Source: Microbacteriaceae bacterium
GTDB lineage: Bacteria > Actinomycetota > Actinomycetes > Actinomycetales > Microbacteriaceae
Assembly (NCBI GenBank): GCA_024639925.1
Contig: JAHEGA010000040.1
Span: 9,265-26,804 of the forward strand
Direction of reading: 5' to 3'
DNA: 17,540 nucleotides
Shown piece after piece: positions 7,347-13,747 of the stretch. Numbering within the stretch: the first letter of the stretch is position 1; every line of letters begins with the position of its first letter. Made by a program: the position numbers and the translations under genes. A model generated the notes under the pieces. The model saw nothing but the letters and a program-made list of their open reading frames with translations, made no database searches and was not told the DNA's origin.

Positions 7347-8893
7347 GCGATGGTGGAGGAAGGCTTGAGAGTGGGCATTCCGAGACTCACACCCGTGGGT
7401 GCTCCACCCATAACCGGCGCACCACAACTCTCTGCTTGCCACCGGTCCCAGGCATCTCCTGCGCGCGTGCTTCGCACCGAAAAGGTCTCTGCAGGCCCGT
7501 CAGCGAGCAAGAAGTAGGGCTTACCCTCGGTGACCACCGAGGTGATGACATCACCTGGCCGCGGCTCTCGGCAGCCTTCGGGCAGCGCAAAGTGCACGAG
7601 TCTGCCGTCTCGTGCACGGCCCGACAACCGGTCGGTCGCATGCCCTTTGCGACCCGAGTGTTCGGTCACCAGTACCTCCACGCTGCTGCCCACCAACTCT
7701 TTGTTGAGCTCCCAGGACATGGCGTCTTGTGCCGCCATCAGCCGTTCGAAACGCTCCTGAACAACCTCTTTAGGAATCTGATCAGGCATTGTTGCTGCGG
7801 GAGTTCCTGGCCTGATCGAATATTGGAAGGTGTAAGCCTGCGTAAATCTGGCTTCACGGACCATATCGAGGGTGTCCTCAAAATCCGCGTCCGTTTCGCC
7901 GGGGAATCCCACGATGATGTCGGTCGTGATCGCTGCCTCGGGGATCGCTTCTCGAACGCGGTCCACAATGCCCAGAAACTTATCCCGCCGATAACTCCGA
8001 CGCATGGCCTTCAACACGGCGTTTGAACCCGATTGCAACGGCATGTGGAGCTGCGGCATGACCACCTCAGTCTCAGCCATAGCGTCGATCACGTCGTCGG
8101 TGAAAGCGGCGGGGTGTGGGCTGGTGAAACGCACACGCTCGAGGCCTTCGATGCTGGCACTTGCGCGCAAGAGTTTGCCAAAGGCCAGTCGGTCGCCAAA
8201 CTCCACGCCATAGGTGTTCACGTTTTGGCCTAAGTACGTGATCTCAATGGCCCCGTCATCCACGAGAGCTTTGGCCTCCTGCAGCACGTCGCCGGGACGA
8301 CGATCTTTTTCTTTCCCCCGCAGGCTGGGGACAATGCAGAACGTGCAGGAGTTATTGCACCCCACGGAGATAGATACCAGGCCTGCATAACTGGAATCCC
8401 GTTTGGAAGGCAACGCTGAGGGAAAGGTTTCTAAGGCCTCGAGTATTTCTACTGCCGCTTCCTGGTTGTGCCGCGAGCGCTCGAGTAGCACGGGCAGAGC
8501 CCCCATGTTGTGCGTACCAAAGACAACATCGACGTAGGGGGCGCGTTCAACAATCCCCGCCTGGTCCTTTTGGGCCAAGCATCCGCCGACAGCGATCTGC
8601 ATGCCCGGTTTTTCTCGCTTAATCGAGGCCAGGTGCCCCAGGGTTCCGTACAGGCGGTTATCGGCGTTTTCGCGGACGGCACAGGTGTTGATCACGACAA
8701 CGTCAGCCACTCTATCGGGATCTACGAGCGAATAACCGGCAGACTCCAAAGAACCCGACATGCGTTCAGAATCGTGGACGTTCATTTGGCACCCAAACGT
8801 CCGCACTTCGTAGGTTCTCTGATGTTCCCGATCGAGGCCCGCCAGATCGCTGGCAAACTCAGCCCGAGTCTGGGCTTCCTCAGCGATGGACAT
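7343..8893 (-). CDS. miaB: tRNA-2-methylthio-N6-dimethylallyladenosine synthase
   Basis: MiaB is a radical-SAM methylthiotransferase that converts i6A37 to ms2i6A37 in tRNA. The 516-residue protein carries the N-terminal UPF0004 domain with three cluster cysteines (Cys35 in F-G-C-Q-M-N, Cys71 in N-T-C-A-V, Cys105 in G-G-C). The radical-SAM C-x3-C-x2-C is at Cys179, Cys183 and Cys186, and a TRAM domain lies around residues 385-465. A C-terminal tail of about 50 residues containing R-A-G-D-A-W-D-R follows; similar tails occur in actinobacterial MiaB proteins. The ATG at 8893 has no Shine-Dalgarno but has TAGACT ending 6 nt upstream. It heads the miaB-miaA-dapF unit and is separated from recX by a plus-strand gene. 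Confidence 0.97.
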   Translation of the reverse strand: MSIAEEAQTRAEFASDLAGLDREHQRTYEVRTFGCQMNVHDSERMSGSLESAGYSLVDPDRVADVVVINTCAVRENADNRLYGTLGHLASIKREKPGMQIAVGGCLAQKDQAGIVERAPYVDVVFGTHNMGALPVLLERSRHNQEAAVEILEALETFPSALPSKRDSSYAGLVSISVGCNNSCTFCIVPSLRGKEKDRRPGDVLQEAKALVDDGAIEITYLGQNVNTYGVEFGDRLAFGKLLRASASIEGLERVRFTSPHPAAFTDDVIDAMAETEVVMPQLHMPLQSGSNAVLKAMRRSYRRDKFLGIVDRVREAIPEAAITTDIIVGFPGETDADFEDTLDMVREARFTQAYTFQYSIRPGTPAATMPDQIPKEVVQERFERLMAAQDAMSWELNKELVGSSVEVLVTEHSGRKGHATDRLSGRARDGRLVHFALPEGCREPRPGDVITSVVTEGKPYFLLADGPAETFSVRSTRAGDAWDRWQAESCGAPVMGGAPTGVSLGMPTLKPSSTIA

Positions 8894-8899
8894 GTCCCC

Positions 8900-8905
8900 A
8901 GTCTA
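8900..8905 (-). promoter_or_regulatory. -10 box of a predicted leaderless miaB promoter
   Basis: TAGACT on the minus strand is followed by GGGGAC and then the miaB ATG, a 6-nt gap that puts +1 on the A of the ATG. The -35 region is weak. This would drive miaB-miaA-dapF independently of recA-recX. Confidence 0.55.
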
Positions 8906-8985
8906 AGCAGTGGCGCTTGATGCCTCCAGAGCCAGGTTCCCCCGGCCGTAAACTGGGAACTCCCCTCGAAACCTCTAGGAGCACC

Positions 8986-9975
8986 ATGGCGGAGCCGCTG
9001 GATCGCAGCTCTGCCTCGCATGCGCTCTTCGAAAAAGCAGAGCGTCGAGGCATCTCGCTTCGGGCGTATGGCGAGTCCGCCTCGGGAGAGGTGTTGTTCT
9101 CGCATGGGGACCCCTCTCTGCCTCTCGCCCTGACCGGGGTGACCCGCATGTTCCTTGTGGCCATGATTCTTCGCGATATCGACCGGGGAGCACTTGCCCT
9201 GGAGACGCCGATCACCGATGTCTTGCCTGCCTCATACGCGCACGGGTTATGCGTGATCAGTTCCACAGACTTCACGACATCAATCACCGTCGGACACCTG
9301 TTATCCGGCAGCTCGGGAATCCCCAACTTTTTCGACCCGCCAGCAAAAGGCATCCGATCACTGTGCAGTCAGCTCGTTGAGCAGGATCGTTCGTGGTCAC
9401 TGCCCGAAGCCCTCGAGCTTGCTCGACATTATCCGGGGCTCTTTCGCCCGGGAGCACGCACAGGCCACCACTCGCCAACGGGCGACCTCCTGCTCGGGGA
9501 GCTTCTGCGAGAAACAACGGGCATGGCGTTACCCGCACTCCTGGAACTTCGGGTCACTAAGCCTCTTGGTTTGAATTCCACCTATTTTTTCGCGGAGGAA
9601 CACCACAGCACTTTCTATTCCCTTGCCCCCATCCATCACCGAGGAAAGGTCGTGCACATCCCTCAGGCTCTGAGCAGCTTGGGAGCGGCGGGAGGCGTTG
9701 TCTCCACTCCCCGGGATACCGTGCGCTTTATTCACGCTCTGTGGGCAGGAAGCGTCTTTAGCTCTGAGTGGTCACCGCAGATTCAGGCCCGCCCGCAAGC
9801 CTTTGGCTTGCACGCAGCGCGCGGAGCAAACCACACCGCCGCGGTTACCGGGGTTTCGGGCATCAGTGCCGGCTTCAATTCGCAGTCGCGGGCGGCAGGT
9901 CTCGTGGCCACTCAGCAGTGGGACGGCGGCCCCGGGGCCAGCGACTACCTTGCGAAGGCACTCAAACTAGCGTGA
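8986..9975 (+). CDS. Serine beta-lactamase-fold protein lacking catalytic motifs (probable pseudoenzyme)
   Basis: A 329-residue protein that aligns by eye to the class C beta-lactamase/serine hydrolase family (Beta-lactamase domain). Framework segments are well kept: F-L-V-A-M-I-L-R-D-I-D-R-G-A-L, G-H-L-L-S-G-S-S-G-I-P, L-L-L-G-E-L-L-R-E-T-T-G, K-P-L-G-L and G-A-A-G-G-V-V-S-T. The three active-site motifs are altered. S-x-x-K reads G-V-T-R (51-54), Y-x-N/D reads H-S-P (162-164), and H-x-G reads V-T-G (287-289). There is no signal peptide, so it is probably cytoplasmic. ATG 8986 has AGGAG 4 nt upstream; an in-frame earlier ATG (8917) would run back over the miaB promoter. It is convergent with recX, overlapping it by 9 bp. 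The frame is fully open, so the gene itself is not decayed. Function is unknown. Confidence 0.82.
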   Translation: MAEPLDRSSASHALFEKAERRGISLRAYGESASGEVLFSHGDPSLPLALTGVTRMFLVAMILRDIDRGALALETPITDVLPASYAHGLCVISSTDFTTSITVGHLLSGSSGIPNFFDPPAKGIRSLCSQLVEQDRSWSLPEALELARHYPGLFRPGARTGHHSPTGDLLLGELLRETTGMALPALLELRVTKPLGLNSTYFFAEEHHSTFYSLAPIHHRGKVVHIPQALSSLGAAGGVVSTPRDTVRFIHALWAGSVFSSEWSPQIQARPQAFGLHAARGANHTAAVTGVSGISAGFNSQSRAAGLVATQQWDGGPGASDYLAKALKLA

Positions 9976-10656
9976 CGCGAGCACCCGGTCGATGGTCGTG
10001 AATACCTCGGACGACGAGAAGCCCTTTCGCTGCAGGTAACCGGCTAATCGTCTTTTGGTCGTCGCGGGGTCAAGCTCCCCCATTTTCCGCAGTCGATCCC
10101 GGGCTAAATCATCCAACTTGGAAGCCTCTACGTCGTCATCAAGCTCCGCCAACGCGGCCTCTATGCTGACCGGATCAAGCTTGCGCTCCCGCAGTTTCTG
10201 AGCGACGACAGGTTTTGCCATCCCTCGACGGTGGGCATAACGGTCGACGAGGTCCCGGGCGAGGGCATCATCATCAATCAGCCCCTGCTGAATCAACTCC
10301 TCAACTTCTGTCTCAATAACGTCAGACGGTAGCTCGCGCTGCCGAAGCCGAGCCTCCACCTCCGAGCGAGACATGTCTCTGCCCGCAAGAGCGTGGAGAG
10401 ACACATTGTGGGCTCTCTTCACCACCTTTTCGGAAGCGGGCGCCTGAGGCGCCGCGGGCTCTTCGTCGGGGCGAAGCACCGCTGCTGTGAGTGTGGCCAG
10501 CGCCTCCTCCTGAACGGGTGTCACCACGGGGGAAGGAAGCGCGTGAATCGGCGCCTCTTCCTGGCCTGTGGCAACCTCGTTCGCAGCGCTCACGCGGTGC
10601 AGGGGGAAAGGAATGATGGTGGCATCTTCTGCCCCCTGCTCCGCGTGAGGCTTCAT
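9967..10656 (-). CDS. recX: Regulatory protein RecX
   Basis: RecX binds RecA filaments and limits recombinase activity. The 229-residue protein has an Ala/Glu/Pro-rich, low-complexity N-terminal region (about 1-78) followed by the RecX three-helix repeats (about 79-229). These show A-L-A-G-R-D-M-S-R-S-E-V-E-A-R-L, G-L-I-D-D-D-A-L-A-R-D-L-V-D-R-Y and a final R-R-L-A-G-Y-L-Q-R-K-G-F. The ATG lies 2 bp after the recA stop, so the genes are co-transcribed and probably co-regulated by DNA damage. The 3' end overlaps the convergent beta-lactamase-like gene by 9 bp. Confidence 0.94.
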   Translation of the reverse strand: MKPHAEQGAEDATIIPFPLHRVSAANEVATGQEEAPIHALPSPVVTPVQEEALATLTAAVLRPDEEPAAPQAPASEKVVKRAHNVSLHALAGRDMSRSEVEARLRQRELPSDVIETEVEELIQQGLIDDDALARDLVDRYAHRRGMAKPVVAQKLRERKLDPVSIEAALAELDDDVEASKLDDLARDRLRKMGELDPATTKRRLAGYLQRKGFSSSEVFTTIDRVLASR

Positions 10657-10658
10657 GA

Positions 10659-11750
10659 CTATGCGCCCTGCGCGGCGCGCTCGGTGATTTTTTCTTCGAG
10701 CGACTCGACGGGAGCTTCAGGTTTTTCCTCCGCGAGGGGCTCCACGGCCTGAACGGTGCCAACACCCAGGGCGGTCAAAATCTTGCGCTCGATTTCGTTG
10801 GCCGTCTCAGCGTTCTGGATGAGGTACTTGCGGGCGTTCTCTTTTCCTTGACCCAGTTGGTCACCGTCGTAGGTGTACCACGCACCCGACTTCTTGACGA
10901 TGTCGTGTTCGACACCGAAGTCGATAAGGCTCCCTTCGCGAGAAATACCGCTGCCATAGAGAATGTCGAACTCGGCCTGCTTGAACGGTGGTGCCATCTT
11001 GTTCTTGACGACCTTCACTCGAGTTCGGTTACCCACGGCATCCGTGCCCTCCTTGAGGGTCTCAATGCGGCGAATGTCGAGTCGTACCGAGGCGTAAAAC
11101 TTCAGTGCTTTACCGCCAGAGGTGGTCTCGGGACTCCCAAAGAAGACACCGATCTTTTCGCGCAACTGGTTGATGAAGATCATGGTGGTACCCGTCTGGT
11201 TCAAACCACCGGTCAGCTTCCGCAGTGCTTGGGACATCAAACGCGCCTGCAGGCCAACGTGGGTGTCACCCATGTCGCCTTCGATTTCCGCACGGGGCAC
11301 CAGTGCTGCCACCGAGTCGATGACCACCAGGTCGACGGAGCCGGATCGCACCAACATGTCGGCGATTTCGAGAGCCTGCTCTCCGGTGTCCGGTTGGGAA
11401 ACGAGAAGCTGGTCGATGTCAACGCCGAGTGCCTTCGCGTATTCGGGGTCCAGCGCATGCTCGGCATCCACAAACGCGGCAATTCCGCCATTAGCTTGGG
11501 TGTTCGCAATGGCGTGGAGCGTCAGTGTGGTTTTACCCGAGGACTCGGGGCCATAAATCTCAATAATGCGGCCTCGGGGCAGACCCCCAATTCCGAGGGC
11601 AACATCCAGGGCGATCGAACCGGTCGGGATGACAGGGACGGGTGGGCGCTCGTCAGAACCGAGTCGCATGACCGACCCTTTTCCAAACTGACGGTCGATT
11701 TGCGCGAGAGCTGCCTCGAGGGCTTTTTCGCGATCAGTGGCTGCGGTCAT
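10659..11750 (-). CDS. recA: Recombinase A
   Basis: RecA forms nucleoprotein filaments on single-stranded DNA, drives strand exchange and stimulates LexA self-cleavage in the SOS response. The 363-residue protein shows the N-terminal F-G-K-G-S-V-M-R-L-G, Walker A G-P-E-S-S-G-K-T (67-74), Walker B L-V-V-I-D-S-V-A-A-L, the L1/L2 DNA-binding loop regions including M-I-F-I-N-Q-L-R-E-K-I-G-V-F-F-G-S-P-E-T-T-x-G-G, and an acidic C-terminus. No intein is present. The ATG has AGGAG 6 nt upstream. A leader of about 185 nt separates it from a predicted promoter bearing a LexA-like box. It forms an operon with recX. Confidence 0.99.
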   Translation of the reverse strand: MTAATDREKALEAALAQIDRQFGKGSVMRLGSDERPPVPVIPTGSIALDVALGIGGLPRGRIIEIYGPESSGKTTLTLHAIANTQANGGIAAFVDAEHALDPEYAKALGVDIDQLLVSQPDTGEQALEIADMLVRSGSVDLVVIDSVAALVPRAEIEGDMGDTHVGLQARLMSQALRKLTGGLNQTGTTMIFINQLREKIGVFFGSPETTSGGKALKFYASVRLDIRRIETLKEGTDAVGNRTRVKVVKNKMAPPFKQAEFDILYGSGISREGSLIDFGVEHDIVKKSGAWYTYDGDQLGQGKENARKYLIQNAETANEIERKILTALGVGTVQAVEPLAEEKPEAPVESLEEKITERAAQGA

Positions 11751-11941
11751 GTGGTTCTCCTGCTTCTTTTCGTGTTCGGCTGCCTATCGGCTGTCGTCCC
11801 CCACCACACCCCGGAAGGTGGGTGGAATCTCGACAAGGCGTGGGAGTCGAGAGGTGGCCCTAACCTAAAGTCGACACCCGACACGTGCTGCGGCGGGAAC
11901 CGAAAATGAGGACAGAAACCCTCTTTCGCTCTCTGTGGACG

Positions 11942-11970
11942 ACCCTAGCGTCATTCGAACGAATATTCGA
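11942..11970 (-). promoter_or_regulatory. recA promoter with LexA-type SOS box
   Basis: TCGAAC-GAAT-ATTCGA at 11955-11970 matches the actinobacterial/Gram-positive LexA box TCGAAC-N4-GTTCGA with a single mismatch. Toward recA, the -10 hexamer TAGGGT (11942-11947) follows, and the position 17 bp upstream of it (-35, TCGAAT) falls inside the box, which fits repression by LexA. The box begins directly after the DUF3046 gene. The same region contains a direct repeat ATTCGAACG at 11953-11961 and 11965-11973. Confidence 0.75.
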
Positions 11971-11975
11971 ACGTC

Positions 11976-12212
11976 TTAGGCAGGCGTGTCGCCCACTGGC
12001 TGGCGGTGCCCTACGCCGTGCCGCCGAGACAAGGGCACCTGCATGGCATCACACAGCGCCGCCCAGACGTCTTTGGGAAGAACACCGTCCTCCAGCGCGT
12101 CGTGCGCGCTACGGTGCCCAAGCGGGCTCAGCACCATCTCCCGAACCAACGCGCGACCCTGGGTGTCGCCAAATTCATCGGCAACGGCGAGATGAAACTC
12201 GCTTCTGGTCAC
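11976..12212 (-). CDS. DUF3046 domain small protein
   Basis: A 78-residue protein of the DUF3046 family, recognisable from the family pattern S-E-F-x-x-A-V-x-D-E-F-G near the N-terminus, L-x-x-L-G-x-R-x-A-x-x-A-L-x-x-G, and V-W-x-A-L-C-x-A-M-x-V-P-x-x-R-R-x-G-V-G. It is probably soluble, with no membrane segment. GTG 12212 shares one base with the TAG of clgR (TAGTG), indicating coupled translation. Such genes sit next to recA in many actinobacteria. No biochemical function is established for the family. The stop codon lies 5 bp from the LexA-like box of recA. Confidence 0.85.
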   Translation of the reverse strand: MTRSEFHLAVADEFGDTQGRALVREMVLSPLGHRSAHDALEDGVLPKDVWAALCDAMQVPLSRRHGVGHRQPVGDTPA

Positions 12213-12529
12213 TAGCGAACAGACAGATCCGAATCGAACTGCGCCAGCAATTCATCGGGAAGAGTGTCGGGAACGGTCGAGGAGGGCACCATCTGTTCGA
12301 AAACCGACAGCCGGTCGCTTACCTCGTGCAGGATCGTGGAGAGCGGAATGTCCAGGGCTTCGGCGATGGACGCCAAGATTTCACTGGAAGCTTCCTTTTG
12401 GCCACGCTCTACCTCGCTGAGGTAGCCCAGAGCAACGCTCGCGCTGCTGGAAACCTGGCGCAGAGTTGCGCCTTTTTGCTGGCGGAAGTCACGAAGGACA
12501 TCGCCGATTTCGTGTCTCATTAACACCAC
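12212..12529 (-). CDS. clgR: ClgR-type XRE-family transcriptional regulator
   Basis: A 105-residue regulator with one N-terminal XRE helix-turn-helix (about residues 9-63). It contains the characteristic segment G-Y-L-S-E-V-E-R-G-Q-K-E-A-S-S-E shared with actinobacterial ClgR, which activates clp protease and other stress genes and is itself a Clp substrate. Its place between cinA/pgsA and recA matches clgR (Rv2745c) of mycobacteria. GTG 12529 was chosen over the internal ATG 12520 because a strong GGAGGTG lies 4 nt upstream of the GTG but about 13 nt from the ATG. The C-terminus ends in L-S-V-R rather than a clear Ala-Ala degron. Confidence 0.88.
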   Translation of the reverse strand: MVLMRHEIGDVLRDFRQQKGATLRQVSSSASVALGYLSEVERGQKEASSEILASIAEALDIPLSTILHEVSDRLSVFEQMVPSSTVPDTLPDELLAQFDSDLSVR

Positions 12530-12533
12530 GGGG

Positions 12534-12577
12534 CACCTCCTTTGTATTTGCTCTCGTAGTGAGATGTTTCTACCCTA
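12534..12577 (-). promoter_or_regulatory. clgR ribosome binding site and candidate promoter
   Basis: GGAGGTG (complement of 12534-12540) is the strongest Shine-Dalgarno in the minus-strand block and fixes the clgR start at GTG 12529. Upstream, TAGGGT (complement of 12572-12577) is a plausible -10, giving a leader of about 35 nt; the -35 is weak. The 9-mer CGCTAGGGT including this -10 is identical at the recA promoter. Confidence 0.5.
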
Positions 12578-12639
12578 GCGACAACCACCTTGCGCTCGTC
12601 GGGGAACTCCCTGAGTAGATGCTGAACGTTTCTCGCTCG

Positions 12640-13131
12640 CTAGAGGGGGTAATCGTGGGACAGAGCATCGTGAAGACCCTGCAGGGCGGCTCGGGTGGCA
12701 AGGCCCCGAATCTCGTCTCGCGGACCCGAGTAGCGAAGCTCTCGGACCCAAGTCCCCAAACCAGAACCCGCGACAGCAATAAAGACAACGCCGGGTTCGA
12801 GGCCGGAAACCGGGTCGGGATCCGGCCCGGCGACACCCGTGGTGGCAACGGCATAATCCGACCCCATCAGATCCGCAGCACCCTCCGCCATCGCGCGGGC
12901 AACAGCGGCACTCACGGCACCGCCCTGCGCCAGCTCGCTCGCGTCAACACCCAGCAGGCGAGATTTGAGATCTGAGTGATAGGCCACGAGGCCACCGCGC
13001 AACACGGCCGAGGCGCCGGGGATAGAGACCAGCGCGGAGGCGACATCACCGCCAGTGAGGGACTCTGCGCACGACACGGTGACCTGGTGAGCAACCCCCA
13101 GGGCGATGATGCGCTCGGCCTCAGGATTCAC
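12640..13131 (-). CDS. cinA: CinA C-terminal domain protein (nicotinamide-nucleotide amidohydrolase)
   Basis: A 163-residue stand-alone CinA_C/PncC domain, which deamidates nicotinamide mononucleotide to nicotinate mononucleotide in pyridine nucleotide salvage. Motifs are A-E-S-L-T-G-G (22-28) with the active-site serine, R-G-G-L-V-A-Y (45-51), and A-T-T-G-V-A-G-P (96-103) near the substrate loop. The N-terminal molybdopterin-like domain of full CinA is absent, as is common in actinobacteria. GTG 13131 has AAGG 6 nt upstream and overlaps pgsA by 11 bp; GTG 13146 (5 more residues) is also possible. It is last in the ftsK-pgsA-cinA unit. About 110 bp separate it from clgR. Confidence 0.9.
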   Translation of the reverse strand: MNPEAERIIALGVAHQVTVSCAESLTGGDVASALVSIPGASAVLRGGLVAYHSDLKSRLLGVDASELAQGGAVSAAVARAMAEGAADLMGSDYAVATTGVAGPDPDPVSGLEPGVVFIAVAGSGLGTWVRELRYSGPRDEIRGLATRAALQGLHDALSHDYPL

Positions 13132-13744
13132 GAGGAGCCTTCGCACCTTTCACGAGGTAGTCAATACCAGTCCAGAGAGTGATCACCACGACAGCCCCCA
13201 TCAGCACATCGTTGGCGACAAACACCCACGAACCCGCGAACACCCAGGTGGGCAACAGCCAGGAGGACACAGCAACGGATTGAATGATTGTTTTGAGCTT
13301 CCCCCCGCGAGAAGCCGGAATAACGCGGTCTCGCAGACGCAGGAAGCGAAAGACAGTAATTCCAACTTCGCGACCCAGAATGACCGCGACAACCCACCAC
13401 GGCAATTCACCCACCCACGCGAGAGCGACCAGCGCCCCCCCAATGAGGACCTTGTCCGCAATCGGGTCGAGCAAGATTCCTAGTGGGGTCACGAGGTTTC
13501 GCGAACGCGCCAGTGCGCCATCAACACCGTCCGTCGCAATCGCAAAGATAAAAAGTAGTGCTGCCGCCCAGCGCCAGGGACCGTGTTGACCCTCATCCAC
13601 CAGCACCGCAACAAGAAAAACAGGGGTGAGCGCGATGCGCGCCACCGTAATGATGTTCGCGATATTGGCAATGCTCGCGGGGCTCTCACCCCGCGCGAGT
13701 ACACGCCCTCGAAAAGGGCTCTCCTGGGGTGAGTGGGTGGCCAC
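13121..13744 (-). CDS. pgsA: CDP-diacylglycerol-glycerol-3-phosphate 3-phosphatidyltransferase
   Basis: A CDP-alcohol phosphatidyltransferase that probably makes phosphatidylglycerophosphate from CDP-diacylglycerol and glycerol 3-phosphate in the inner membrane. The 207-residue protein carries the full family motif D-x2-D-G-x2-A-R-x8-G-x3-D-x3-D (Asp72, Asp75, Gly76, Arg80, Gly89, Asp93, Asp97) and about five hydrophobic helices. The N-terminus has about 25 extra polar residues before N-I-I-T-V-A-R. The start is uncertain: GTG 13744, or the preceding TTG 13747 that directly abuts the ftsK stop. Coupling to ftsK is likely. Other CDP-alcohol transferases share the motif, but the position next to ftsK and cinA supports PgsA. 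Confidence 0.9.
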   Translation of the reverse strand: MATHSPQESPFRGRVLARGESPASIANIANIITVARIALTPVFLVAVLVDEGQHGPWRWAAALLFIFAIATDGVDGALARSRNLVTPLGILLDPIADKVLIGGALVALAWVGELPWWVVAVILGREVGITVFRFLRLRDRVIPASRGGKLKTIIQSVAVSSWLLPTWVFAGSWVFVANDVLMGAVVVITLWTGIDYLVKGAKAPRES

Positions 13745-13747
13745 CAA

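Noticed and set aside
7347..7442. N-terminal extension of miaA to the upstream GTG at 7442
   Set aside because: The 32 extra residues lie inside miaB, are unlike any MiaA N-terminus, and the GTG at 7346 gives a standard GTGA overlap.
8917..8985. Upstream ATG start for the beta-lactamase-like gene
   Set aside because: The 23 extra residues are Pro/Gly-rich and unlike the family, and AGGAG is correctly placed for ATG 8986.
10848..11909. Long plus-strand open frame (353 codons) antisense to recA
   Set aside because: It mirrors the recA codon pattern on the other strand, has no family-like sequence or ribosome binding site, and runs through the recA control region.
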